Below are positions 15,907-24,748 of a stretch of DNA of 64,000 nt, piece by piece. The first letter of the stretch is position 1; each line of letters opens with the position of its first letter. Under the pieces are notes generated by a model. That model made no database searches. It was not told where the DNA came from and saw nothing but the letters and a program-made list of their open reading frames with translations. The position numbers and the translations under genes were made by a program. This stretch comes from an uncultured Acetatifactor sp. (GTDB lineage: Bacteria; Bacillota; Clostridia; Lachnospirales; Lachnospiraceae): contig NZ_CAJUCP010000002.1 of NCBI RefSeq assembly GCF_910585425.1, positions 62,001 to 126,000 on the forward strand. Direction: 5' to 3'.

Positions 15907-17535
15907 ATGCCAAACGCATATTTTACCATTGAGAAACCGGCCAATGACCCCTTCAAGGGATACCTGCCCGGCAGCCCCGAGCGGGCCGCGCTGAAAGCGG
16001 AGCTGGCCAGGCAGTCCGCCGAAGTGGTCAAGATTCCCCTGATCATCGGCGGTAAGGAGGTCTGGACGGAGGAGACCATCCAAGTCACCATGCCGCATGA
16101 CCACAATCACGTCATCGCGGAATGTTGCATGGCCGGGGAAAAAGAGCTGAACATGGCCATCGACGCCGCTTTGGAGGCCAAGGACGCCTGGGAGGCCATG
16201 CCCTGGGAGCACCGCTCCGCCATTTTCCTGAAGGCAGCGGACATGATCACCGGCTCCTACCGCCAGGTGCTGAACGCTTCCACCATGCTGGGCCAGTCCA
16301 AGACCGTGTTCCAGGCGGAAATCGACATCGCGGAGCTGGCGGACTTCCTGCGCTTCGGCGTGTGGGGGGCACAGGAAATCTTCAAGGACCAGCCTGCCAG
16401 CAGCGATGGAATCTGGAACAGGCAGGACTACCGTCCCCTGGACGGCTTCATCTGCGCCATCTCTCCCTTTAATTTCACCTCCATCGGCGGCAATCTGCCC
16501 ACGGCCCCTGCCATCGCAGGGAATGTGGCCCTGTGGAAGCCCAGCCGCACGGCGGTGCTCTCCAACTATTACTACATGAAGCTGCTCCAGTGGTGCGGCC
16601 TGCCTGCAGGGGTCATCAACTTCGTGCCCTGCACCGGAGGCGACATGTCCAGATACGTGGTCAGCCACCCCAAGATGGCCGGCTTCCACTTCACCGGCTC
16701 CACCGGCGTCTTCCAGAGCGTGTGGAAGCAGGTTGGGGAGAACATCGCCTCCTACGCCAACTATCCCAGGCTGGTGGGCGAGACGGGCGGCAAGGACTTC
16801 ATCTTCGCCCACAATACCGCCGACATCGAGCCTCTGGTGGCGGCCATCGTCCGGGGCTCCTTCGAGTACCAGGGGCAGAAGTGCTCCGCCTGCTCCCGGG
16901 CTTTCGTGCCCGCCAGCATCTGGCCTGTGGTGGAGAAGCGCTTAAAGGAGCAGACTGCCACCCTGAAGGTGGGGGATGTCCAGGAGTTCGACACCTTCAT
17001 GGCCGCCGTAATCGACAAAGCCTCCTTTGAGACCTGCAAGGGATACATCGACAGGGCTGCCGCCTCGCCGGACTGCGAGTTCGTGGCAGGGGGCACCTAT
17101 GACGACAGCAAGGGCTGGTTCGTACAGCCCACCATCATCCGCTGCAAGACGCCCACCTATGAGTCCATGGTGAAGGAGATCTTCGGGCCCATTGTCTCCA
17201 TCTATGTGTATGAGGACCAAAAGCTGGATGAGACTTTGGCTATCTGCGACAGCGCCTCCCCTTATGCCCTCACCGGGGCCATCTTCGCCCAGGACAGGGA
17301 GGTTATCGTGAAGATGGAGCGGGCCCTGCGCAATTCCTCCGGCAACTTCTACATCAACGACAAGTGCACCGGCGCCGTGGTGGGACAGCAGCCCTTCGGC
17401 GGGGCCCGGGCTTCCGGCACCAACGACAAGGCTGGCACTGTGCTGAACATGATCCGCTGGGTCAGCCCCCATACGGTGAAGGAGACCTTCAGCCCTTCCA
17501 GCGCCATTGCCTATCCTTATATGACAGAGGTGTAG
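15907..17535 (+). CDS. pruA: L-glutamate gamma-semialdehyde (1-pyrroline-5-carboxylate) dehydrogenase
   Basis: A 542-residue aldehyde dehydrogenase, the usual length of stand-alone P5C dehydrogenases. It oxidises glutamate semialdehyde to glutamate with NAD, the last step of proline breakdown. The catalytic Glu is in VGETGGKD and the catalytic Cys in GQKCSACSR; the GSTGVF cofactor loop and the AISPFNF N-terminal-domain motif are present. The family-specific C-terminus QQPFGGARASGTNDKAG is intact. It starts at ATG with GGAGGTG upstream. It is monocistronic with its own promoter and terminator. It could take the product of a hydroxyproline dehydratase if the glycyl radical enzyme at the window start is HypD; no proline dehydrogenase is nearby. 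Confidence 0.93.
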   Translation: MPNAYFTIEKPANDPFKGYLPGSPERAALKAELARQSAEVVKIPLIIGGKEVWTEETIQVTMPHDHNHVIAECCMAGEKELNMAIDAALEAKDAWEAMPWEHRSAIFLKAADMITGSYRQVLNASTMLGQSKTVFQAEIDIAELADFLRFGVWGAQEIFKDQPASSDGIWNRQDYRPLDGFICAISPFNFTSIGGNLPTAPAIAGNVALWKPSRTAVLSNYYYMKLLQWCGLPAGVINFVPCTGGDMSRYVVSHPKMAGFHFTGSTGVFQSVWKQVGENIASYANYPRLVGETGGKDFIFAHNTADIEPLVAAIVRGSFEYQGQKCSACSRAFVPASIWPVVEKRLKEQTATLKVGDVQEFDTFMAAVIDKASFETCKGYIDRAAASPDCEFVAGGTYDDSKGWFVQPTIIRCKTPTYESMVKEIFGPIVSIYVYEDQKLDETLAICDSASPYALTGAIFAQDREVIVKMERALRNSSGNFYINDKCTGAVVGQQPFGGARASGTNDKAGTVLNMIRWVSPHTVKETFSPSSAIAYPYMTEV

Positions 17536-17569
17536 TATATTTGAAAATGCTCGCTTATCCATAAATGTC

Positions 17570-17612
17570 CGGGGCTGTGGGAAAATGGTCATTCCCCACA
17601 GCCCCGCATTTT
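17570..17612 (+). terminator. Terminator of the pruA-type gene
   Basis: CGGGGCTGTGGG (17570-17581) pairs perfectly over 12 bases with CCCACAGCCCCG (17595-17606), followed by CATTTTC. Confidence 0.75.
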
Positions 17613-17747
17613 CTTGCCATCCTGATTGCCGCTGACGCCGCCCGGCTCCTTTTCATAGCGCTGTCATTCCTCTCCCTCTCTGGATATCCGGCGCTCTCCT
17701 GCCACGGCAAGGCGCGGCTTTTGCAAAACACAGCTTTTCTCCCCCCG

Positions 17748-18296
17748 TCACAGCATCTTCACCATGATCGCCTCGTCCCGGTAAGTGCCGTCCTTCAGCT
17801 TGAAGGCCCTGGGCTGGACGCCGTATCTTTGGAAGCCGTGCTTTTCGTACAGGTGGAGCGCCCTTGCATTGTCCTCGAAGGTGCCAAGCTCGAGCTGCTC
17901 GAAGCCGTTTTTGCGGCACTGCTCTATGGCGATTTCCAGCATGATGCCGCCCAGCCCCAGGTTGCAGTAGCTCTGCTGGATGGAAACCCCCAGATAAGCC
18001 CTGTGGCAGTATTTCAGATAGCTTCGGACATAAGATACCCCCAGGTCCGCGATGACGCGCCCTTCCAGAAAGGCTGTCACCATAAAGCATTTCGGGCTCT
18101 CCGCAATCTCCGTCAGGTTGGCTCTCATGACATCCATGTCATAAATGCACTCCTCCGGATACCTGGACATGAAATAAGTCTCCGCCGATGTGATCATCCG
18201 GTGGGCGCACAGGGACTCCGCGTCCTCTGCCGCCGCGCTCCGGATGGTGACATGCTCTCCCGATGGGAATGTCATCTCCCTTGGTTCAATCAACAT
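17748..18296 (-). CDS. GNAT-family N-acetyltransferase
   Basis: A 182-residue acetyltransferase of the GNAT fold. The acetyl-CoA binding segment is at VSIQQSYCNLGLGGIML (the Q/R-x-x-G-x-G/A region is loosely kept) and the C-terminal motif reads NARALHLYEKHGFQRYG, typical of RimJ/RimL-like and ribosomal or small-molecule acetyltransferases. The ATG at 18296 is preceded by GGAAAGG; a start eight codons upstream has no ribosome site. It follows the aconitase-type gene on the same strand but is separated from it by two terminator copies. The substrate is unknown. Confidence 0.85.
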   Translation of the reverse strand: MLIEPREMTFPSGEHVTIRSAAAEDAESLCAHRMITSAETYFMSRYPEECIYDMDVMRANLTEIAESPKCFMVTAFLEGRVIADLGVSYVRSYLKYCHRAYLGVSIQQSYCNLGLGGIMLEIAIEQCRKNGFEQLELGTFEDNARALHLYEKHGFQRYGVQPRAFKLKDGTYRDEAIMVKML

Positions 18297-18399
18297 GATA
18301 TCCACCGCCTTTCCCGGCATCCGTCACGGCACCGGTCCCTTTCCTCCGCTTCCTCTTTCCTCATCTGCTTTCCTTCCATGTCGAATCCCCGGATATGCC

Positions 18400-18431
18400 A
18401 AAAGGGCAGAAGCCACGCAAGGCCCTGCCCT
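18400..18431 (-). terminator. Hairpin terminator, distal duplicated copy
   Basis: On the minus strand AGGGCAG and CTGCCCT form the stem, followed by TTT. It is the second copy of the terminator at 18515-18546, produced by the duplication. Confidence 0.6.
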
Positions 18432-18514
18432 CCGCTCTCCGTCATCCCACCCGGTTGTAGTTGATCAGGCAGCCTTTCAGGACTTTCCAACTATGTCGAT
18501 CCCCGGATATGCCA

Positions 18515-18546
18515 AAAGGGCAGAAGCCACGCAAGGCCCTGCCCTC
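18515..18546 (-). terminator. Hairpin terminator of the aconitase-type gene
   Basis: On the minus strand AGGGCAG pairs with CTGCCCT around a 15-base loop and is followed by TTT; it lies about ten bases past the stop codon. Confidence 0.65.
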
Positions 18547-18555
18547 CGCTTTCCG

Positions 18556-20868
18556 TCATCCCACCCGGTTGTAATTGATCAGGCAGCCTTTCAGGATAAT
18601 CTGACGCTCCTCGTCGGTGAGCTCTCCCAGCCGCAGTTCAAAGGCCCTCAGCCCGTCCCTGCCCACCTGACAGGCCACAATCGTCTCCGCTTTCTCCTCC
18701 ACGGCCTTCCGGATGCCGGGGAAGAAGAGATAGTCCAGGTTCTGAAAGGGCAGCTCTCCCTCTTCGATCAGGAAGGGCAGCATGCCCCAGTTGATCAGGT
18801 TGGAGCGGTAACGCTTCGTCGCATATTCATTGGCGATATTTGCCCAGCCCCCCAGCACCTTCTGGCAGGAGGCGGCCTGCTCCCTGGCGGAGCCGTCGCC
18901 GGGCTTCACGGCAAAGATGGTGGAGCCGAAGCCCGTGTTGGAGTGGTCCGCCTCAGGGTACTGCCCCCTGATCACGCCCATCAGCTCCTTCAATACGGGC
19001 AGCTCATGGCAGGGATGCCCTCCGGCCATGCGGGCCTTCTCCGCCTTCTGGATCCCCTTGGCCCGGGCCACGTAATCCGGGTCCTTGCGGCTTAAGGTGA
19101 ACTCCGCCAGCCCCAGGGGATTGGAGCGGTAGGAGGAGGTCTCCCCGGAAGGGATCAGCTCGTCCGTGGTGGTGACAGGATCGTGGATCTCGCTGACCAC
19201 CTGCAGCAGGAGGTTCTCCGGCAGCGCCCCCATCTCGGGCCAGTCCTTGATGTTGGGCCCTAACTGAATCTCCACGCCGGGATCCGCCACGCCCTTGGAA
19301 TCGAAGACCCGGTTCCGGTATATCTTGCTGTCGAAATGATACTTATATTTGGACAGTTCCCCGTCAAATTCCGTGGCCGGAGTCAGCACGCCCTTGTTGG
19401 CTGCGGTGGCGGCGATGGAGCGGGCATCCATCAATGCCACGGAGGAAATCTGGCCGTTCTGGAGCTTGCTTCCCTCTCTGTTGGGGAAGTTCCGGGTGGA
19501 ATGGCGGATGCTGAAAGCATTGTTGGCCGGAGTGTCCCCCGCGCCGAAGCAGGGGCCGCAGAAGGCCGTCTTCATCACAGCGCCCGTCTCCAGGATGGCC
19601 GCCGCGCAGCCGTTGCGCACCAGCTCCAGGTAGACAGGCATGGAGGCCGGGTACACGCTTAAGGTAAAGCTGTCAGAGCCGATGGAGCTGCCCTTCAGGA
19701 TGTCCGCCGCGGCGCAGATGTTCTCGAAGCCGCCGCCCGCGCAGCCTGCGATGATGCCCTGCTCCACCGTGAACTTCCCGTCCCTCACCTTGTCCTTCAG
19801 AGAAAACCGCAGAGGCGACCCGTCCGGGCCCTTTGCGCCGTCCAGGCTCACCAAAGCGCGTTTCTCCGTCTCCTCCAGGATGTCCATGAGATTGGCGTTC
19901 AGCTCCTCGATGGTGTAGGTATTGCTGGGATGGAAAGGCATGGCGATCATGGGGCGCACTTTGGAGAGATTTACCTCAATCATGCCGTCATAATAAGCCA
20001 CTTCCCCGGGAGCCAGCTTCCTGTAATCCTCTTTCCGCCCGTGGATTTCATAGAATTCCTCAATCTCCCCGTCTGTCTCCCAGATGGACGACAGGCATGT
20101 AGTCTCCGTGGTCATCACGTCGATGCCGATGCGGAAGTCCGCGCTCAGGGAGGCCACGCCGGGGCCTACGAACTCCATCACTTTATTTTTCACATAGCCG
20201 TTCCCGAACACGGCGCCGATGATGGCCAGGGCCACGTCCTGAGGGCCCACGCCCTTCACAGGCTCTCCCGTCAGGTACACGCCCACAACCTGGGGCCTGC
20301 CTATGTCATAGGTCTGGTTCAGCAATTGCTTCACCAGCTCCGGGCCTCCCTCGCCCACCGCCATGGTGCCCAGTGCGCCGTAGCGTGTATGGGAATCGGA
20401 GCCTAAAATCATCTGGCCGCCGCCCGCCAGCATCTCTCTGGCATACTGATGAATCACTGCCTGGTGAGGGGGCACATAGACGCCGCCGTATTTCTTGGCG
20501 CAGGACAGACCGAACATGTGGTCGTCCTCATTGATGGTGCCGCCTACGGCGCACAGGGAATTGTGGCAGTTGGTGAGTACATAGGGCATGGGGAACCTCT
20601 CCAGCCCGGACGCTCTCGCCGTCTGTATGATGCCCACGAAAGTGATGTCATGGCTGGTGAGCTTGTCGAACCTGATCTTCAGCCTGTCCATATCGCCGGA
20701 GGTATTGTGGCTCTCCAGGATTCCGTAGCTGATCGTCTGTCTGGAGGCTTCTTCTCTGGTGACCTTCTTTCCGGTCCTGCCATGGACTGCCTGCTGTGCC
20801 TCCGGCCCGTCGGCGATGATCTCCCTGCCGTTTACCAGATACGCGCCGCCTTGCATTAATTCTACCAT
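18556..20868 (-). CDS. Aconitase-superfamily hydratase
   Basis: A 770-residue 4Fe-4S hydro-lyase of the aconitase/isopropylmalate isomerase superfamily, with the N-terminal cluster domains and a C-terminal swivel domain on one chain. Visible landmarks are the LGSDSHTRYGALGTMAVGEGG substrate-binding segment, the cluster-binding cysteine region CGPCFGAG, and RNFPNREGS. It would be an aconitate hydratase (citrate to isocitrate) or a close relative; the sequence is divergent enough that the exact acid is uncertain. The ATG at 20868 is used because AAAGGAA stands upstream and the preceding 18 codons overlap the neighbouring gene's ribosome and spacer region. Only 34 bases separate it from the phosphoesterase gene, so glgP, the phosphoesterase and this gene may form one unit. 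Confidence 0.85.
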   Translation of the reverse strand: MVELMQGGAYLVNGREIIADGPEAQQAVHGRTGKKVTREEASRQTISYGILESHNTSGDMDRLKIRFDKLTSHDITFVGIIQTARASGLERFPMPYVLTNCHNSLCAVGGTINEDDHMFGLSCAKKYGGVYVPPHQAVIHQYAREMLAGGGQMILGSDSHTRYGALGTMAVGEGGPELVKQLLNQTYDIGRPQVVGVYLTGEPVKGVGPQDVALAIIGAVFGNGYVKNKVMEFVGPGVASLSADFRIGIDVMTTETTCLSSIWETDGEIEEFYEIHGRKEDYRKLAPGEVAYYDGMIEVNLSKVRPMIAMPFHPSNTYTIEELNANLMDILEETEKRALVSLDGAKGPDGSPLRFSLKDKVRDGKFTVEQGIIAGCAGGGFENICAAADILKGSSIGSDSFTLSVYPASMPVYLELVRNGCAAAILETGAVMKTAFCGPCFGAGDTPANNAFSIRHSTRNFPNREGSKLQNGQISSVALMDARSIAATAANKGVLTPATEFDGELSKYKYHFDSKIYRNRVFDSKGVADPGVEIQLGPNIKDWPEMGALPENLLLQVVSEIHDPVTTTDELIPSGETSSYRSNPLGLAEFTLSRKDPDYVARAKGIQKAEKARMAGGHPCHELPVLKELMGVIRGQYPEADHSNTGFGSTIFAVKPGDGSAREQAASCQKVLGGWANIANEYATKRYRSNLINWGMLPFLIEEGELPFQNLDYLFFPGIRKAVEEKAETIVACQVGRDGLRAFELRLGELTDEERQIILKGCLINYNRVG

Positions 20869-20902
20869 AGTATTTGGTTCCTTTCTTATTGTTGTTAGGT
20901 GT

Positions 20903-21904
20903 TCACTCTCCGCCGGTGACATGAATCAGGATCGCCTCCCCCCGGAATCCGGCGCCGCCTACCAATTGCAGCACCTGCCTTTCCCCTTCTATGACATCCC
21001 TGTCATAAAAATGGACATGGCCTGCCAGCACCAGCTCCACCGGGCTGGAAGCAGCGGTGGTAAGGCTCATGAACCGCTCCGAATCCTCATTGGGATAAAT
21101 CCCGCCGTAATTGCCCGCCCCGATCACCACAGGGCTGCTCCAGGCTTCCCTGGCCTTCCCCAGCACCGACTGGGTCATGAAGGGCACATGGGCCAGGACG
21201 ATCACAGGCCTGCCCTCCTCCAGGATCTCCTCATAGGCCGGGAACACGCCTCCGTCCACCTGGCCCGGGCTGTCGTCAATGCCCACCACCGTGAATTCTC
21301 CGAAATCCAGCGTATGAATCGCCGTATCGTCCTGCATGAACGGCTCCAGCAAAGGCAGATAGGCCGCCTTCCCCGCCTCCGTCATATACTCCCAGGGATA
21401 GGTCCAGTCGTGGTTGCCATTGACATAGAGATAGGGCATGTCCAGCCGCCCCAGCTGCTCTTCCAGCCACCGGAGATTGGCCTCTGAGGGCGTGTCGATG
21501 ATGTCTCCGCCCAGCAGGACGGCATCCACCCCGTTCTCATTGGCATACAGGACCCACTCCGGGAACTGCTCCGCCGACGGCACCCCTTCCTCATTGAAAA
21601 AGGTGGGATACCGGGCCTCCTCGTTGGCCGCCTCCTGCTCCGAAGCCCCCTGGCTTTGGACGATCGCATGGGTATCCGTCAAAAACAGCAGGGTATACTC
21701 CCCCGTAATCCCCTTCAGCCGGACAGTCTCCTCCGTGATATGCTTCTCCCAGGCTCCGCCAGACCCCGTCCCTTCCATTTGGCCTCCCTCACCGGCATTG
21801 CCGCAGCCCGTCAGACCGGCCAGGCCCAGCAGACATATTACTGCAAAGGCGTGCCCGATCGCACGCCTTCGCAACATTTTATCCTTTTTGTTCAAATAAG
21901 ACAC
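20903..21904 (-). CDS. Metallophosphoesterase lipoprotein
   Basis: A 333-residue calcineurin-like phosphoesterase exported as a lipoprotein: basic start, hydrophobic helix (15-30) and lipobox LTGC (Cys34), then a Gly-rich tether. All five metal-binding blocks are present in order: LTDTHA, LGGDIID, NGNHDW, LAHVPF and AGHVHF. It would hydrolyse a phosphomonoester or diester at the outer face of the membrane; the substrate is unknown. It starts at GTG with GGAG nine bases upstream, 15 bases after the glycogen phosphorylase stop, so the ribosome site overlaps the end of glgP and coupling is likely. Confidence 0.87.
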   Translation of the reverse strand: MSYLNKKDKMLRRRAIGHAFAVICLLGLAGLTGCGNAGEGGQMEGTGSGGAWEKHITEETVRLKGITGEYTLLFLTDTHAIVQSQGASEQEAANEEARYPTFFNEEGVPSAEQFPEWVLYANENGVDAVLLGGDIIDTPSEANLRWLEEQLGRLDMPYLYVNGNHDWTYPWEYMTEAGKAAYLPLLEPFMQDDTAIHTLDFGEFTVVGIDDSPGQVDGGVFPAYEEILEEGRPVIVLAHVPFMTQSVLGKAREAWSSPVVIGAGNYGGIYPNEDSERFMSLTTAASSPVELVLAGHVHFYDRDVIEGERQVLQLVGGAGFRGEAILIHVTGGE

Positions 21905-21919
21905 TTCTATTTCTCCAGA

Positions 21920-24442
21920 TTACAGAGTCACTTTGTCCAGATGCCAGATTTCATCCACATACTGCTGGATGGTCCTGTCGGAGGTGAACTTGCCGGAGCA
22001 TGCCACGTTCAGGATGGCGCTCTTCGCCCAGCCATCGCGGTCTCTGTAGGCTGCCTCCACCTTCTTCTGGGCCTCCGCATAGGGCTTGAAGTCCTTCAGG
22101 ATGAAGTAGGTGTCCGCCCTGGAGGTGGACAGGGTGTTCAGCAGGGAATTGTACAGGGTGCGGAACAGCTCCTTGTCCTTGTCATAGGTTCCGTCAATGA
22201 GCTGGGTCAGCACCTTGTGGATGTCCTTGTCGCTGTTGAAGATCTGCATGGGATCGTAGCCGCCATTGTTCTCGTACTCAATGACCTCATCGGAGGACAG
22301 GCCGAAGATGAACGCGTTCTCCTCTCCCACCTCTTCCACAATCTCCACATTTGCGCCGTCCATGGTGCCCAAAGTCAGGGCCCCGTTGAGCATGAACTTC
22401 ATGTTGCCCGTGCCGGAGGCCTCCTTGCTGGCAGTGGAAATCTGCTCGGACACATCCGCCGCGGCAAAGATGATCTCCGCGTTGGATACATTGTAGTTCT
22501 CGATGAACACCACCTTGATCTTGCCACCTATGGAAGCATCGTTGTTCACCACATCCGCCACCGCGTTGATCAGCTTGATTGTCAGCTTGGCGTTCTTATA
22601 GCCTGCTGCCGCCTTTGCACCGAAGATGAATGTCCTGGGGAAGAACTCCATCTCCGGATGGGCCTTCAGCTCATTGTACAGATACATCACATGGAGGATG
22701 TTCATCAGTTGCCTCTTGTACTCATGGAGGCGCTTCACCTGCACGTCGAAGATGGAATTCGGATCCACATCGATGCCATTGTGCTCCTTGATATATTTCG
22801 CCAGGCGCAGCTTGTTCTGGTACTTGATGTCCATGAACTCCTTCTGGGCCTTCTTGTCCTCCGCCAGGGCCTTGATGCCTGCAATCTGAGGAAGGTCCGT
22901 AATCCAGCCGTCGCCCACCTTGGATGTCACCCACTGGGCCAGCAAAGGATTGCCGTGGAGCAGGAAGCGGCGCTGGGTGATGCCGTTGGTCTTGTTGTTG
23001 AAGCGCTCCGGGAACATCTCGTAGAAATCCTTCAGCTCCTGGTGCTTCAAGATTTCCGTGTGCAGCCTTGCCACGCCGTTGACGGAGTATCCGGCCACGA
23101 TAGCCATATGGGCCATCTTCACCTGTCCATCGTACAGGATGGCCATCTTGCGGATCTTCTCCTGGACATCCACGCCGTGGACACCCCTGTATTTCTGCTC
23201 AATCTGGCGGATGAACCTGCGGTTGATCTCGTCCACGATCTGGTACACCCTGGGGAGCAGTCTGGAGAACAGGTCGATGGGCCATTTCTCCAGGGCCTCC
23301 GCCATGATGGTATGGTTGGTGTAGGCGCAGGTCTTTGTGGTGATTTCCCAGGCCTCCTCCCAGGTCAGGTCATAGTCGTCCAGCAGGATGCGCATCAGCT
23401 CCGGGATGGCCACGGTAGGATGGGTATCGTTGAGCTGGAAGGTCACCTTCTCATGGAAGCGGCGAATGTCGTCATGCTTCCTCATATATTTGTCCACGGC
23501 TTCCTGGACGGAAGCGGAGATGAAGAAATACTGCTGCTTCAAGCGAAGCTCCTTGCCCGCGTAGTGGTTGTCGTTGGGATAGAGGACATTCACCAGGTTC
23601 CTGGCCAGGTTCTCCTGTTCTACTGCCTTGCTGTAGTCGCCCTTGTCAAAAGCATCCAGCCTAAAGCCGCCCATGGCCTCCGCGTCCCAGACGCGCAGGG
23701 TGTTGACGATACCGTTGCCGTATCCAACGATGGGCATGTCGTAGGGGATGGCCTTTACGGACTGATAGTCCTCCTGCACATAGTGGTTCCTGCCGTTCTC
23801 ATCGGTGCGCACGGTGACATAGCCGCCGAACTTCACCTTCTTGGCATACTCCGGCCTGCGCAGCTCGAAGGGATTGCCCTCCGCCAGCCAGTCGTCCGGA
23901 ATCTCTATCTGAAAACCATTGTCGATCTTCTGCTTGAACAGGCCGTAGCGGTAGCGGATGCCGCAGCCATAGGCGGAATACCCAAGGGTGGCCAGGGAAT
24001 CCAGGAAACAGGCCGCCAGACGTCCCAGGCCGCCGTTGCCCAGAGCCGCATCGGGCTCCTGATCCTCCAGCACATTGATGTCCACGCCCAACTCCTCCAG
24101 GACTTCCTTCGCCCCCTCGTAAGCCTGGAGGTTGACCATGTTGTTGCCGAAGGCACGTCCCATCAGGAATTCCATGGACATATAGTACACCATCTTGGGG
24201 TCTTCCCTGTCGTAGGCCTTCTGGGTGCTCATCCAGTTGCCGATGACCCTGTCCTTGATGGAGTACGCCGCTGCCTGGAAAATCTGCTGGGGAGTGGCTT
24301 CCTCTAAGGTCTTGCGGTACATGTTCATGACATTATACAGGACACTCCTCTTGAAAAGCTCCTTGTCGAACGTGGGCTTCTTCTCAGAGGCTTCCGGCAT
24401 GTCCGTCTGCGTCTTTGCTTCCGTCGTGTTCGTCTTCTTCAC
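21920..24442 (-). CDS. glgP: Glycogen/alpha-glucan phosphorylase
   Basis: An 840-residue GT35 phosphorylase of normal bacterial length. It releases glucose 1-phosphate from alpha-1,4-glucans using pyridoxal phosphate. The cofactor lysine lies in EASGTGNMKFMLNGALTLGTMDG, and the family start (SVLYNVMNMYRKT...) and the active-site loop NDTHPTVAIPELMR are intact. It starts at GTG with AAGGAG upstream. It heads a minus-strand run with the phosphoesterase and hydratase genes. It could degrade glucan made by the amylosucrase of the sucrose locus, which is a metabolic inference only. Confidence 0.95.
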   Translation of the reverse strand: MKKTNTTEAKTQTDMPEASEKKPTFDKELFKRSVLYNVMNMYRKTLEEATPQQIFQAAAYSIKDRVIGNWMSTQKAYDREDPKMVYYMSMEFLMGRAFGNNMVNLQAYEGAKEVLEELGVDINVLEDQEPDAALGNGGLGRLAACFLDSLATLGYSAYGCGIRYRYGLFKQKIDNGFQIEIPDDWLAEGNPFELRRPEYAKKVKFGGYVTVRTDENGRNHYVQEDYQSVKAIPYDMPIVGYGNGIVNTLRVWDAEAMGGFRLDAFDKGDYSKAVEQENLARNLVNVLYPNDNHYAGKELRLKQQYFFISASVQEAVDKYMRKHDDIRRFHEKVTFQLNDTHPTVAIPELMRILLDDYDLTWEEAWEITTKTCAYTNHTIMAEALEKWPIDLFSRLLPRVYQIVDEINRRFIRQIEQKYRGVHGVDVQEKIRKMAILYDGQVKMAHMAIVAGYSVNGVARLHTEILKHQELKDFYEMFPERFNNKTNGITQRRFLLHGNPLLAQWVTSKVGDGWITDLPQIAGIKALAEDKKAQKEFMDIKYQNKLRLAKYIKEHNGIDVDPNSIFDVQVKRLHEYKRQLMNILHVMYLYNELKAHPEMEFFPRTFIFGAKAAAGYKNAKLTIKLINAVADVVNNDASIGGKIKVVFIENYNVSNAEIIFAAADVSEQISTASKEASGTGNMKFMLNGALTLGTMDGANVEIVEEVGEENAFIFGLSSDEVIEYENNGGYDPMQIFNSDKDIHKVLTQLIDGTYDKDKELFRTLYNSLLNTLSTSRADTYFILKDFKPYAEAQKKVEAAYRDRDGWAKSAILNVACSGKFTSDRTIQQYVDEIWHLDKVTL

Positions 24443-24518
24443 TTCTTTCTCCTTTCACACTCTCAATCTATTTTAAGGCAAAACTCAATGAATCGGCCTT
24501 ATTGCCCGACTGTTTTTT

Positions 24519-24547
24519 ATTATACCAAAATTCGCCAGGCATTCCAA
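24519..24547 (-). promoter_or_regulatory. Promoter of the glgP unit
   Basis: Minus strand TTGGAA (24542-24547), 17-base spacer, TATAAT (24519-24524), about 75 bases before the GTG start. The rest of the 300-base gap to the next gene is AT-rich; apart from a GCCGCC/GGCGGC pair near 24700 nothing was recognised. Confidence 0.7.
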
Positions 24548-24748
24548 CTGCTTTTTGCACAAAATTAGAAGACAAAATTACAATTTTTCAAAATATTGTG
24601 TGGAAGCCTCTTCTTCGGTACAAAAAATCTCTCCAAAGGGAATGCCCTGCTTGTGAAAAGCATGGGCTTGTGATAAGCTAGAAGATGACAGACACTGCCG
24701 CCATCCTAGCCTCGGGCGGCGTATAGGTCAGAAGGGAGCTTGGCGTTT

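Larger units (their letters stand above)
18378..18596. repeat. Tandem duplication of the aconitase-type gene 3' end plus terminator
   Basis: A 105-base unit at 18378-18482 and a 104-base unit at 18493-18596 are nearly identical: one single-base indel and two substitutions. The right unit contains the last 13 codons and stop of the hydratase gene plus its terminator. The left unit is a second copy, including codons for KGCLINYNRVG and the stop, now outside any gene. The copies are separated by ten bases. This is a direct duplication, not an inverted repeat. Confidence 0.95.
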
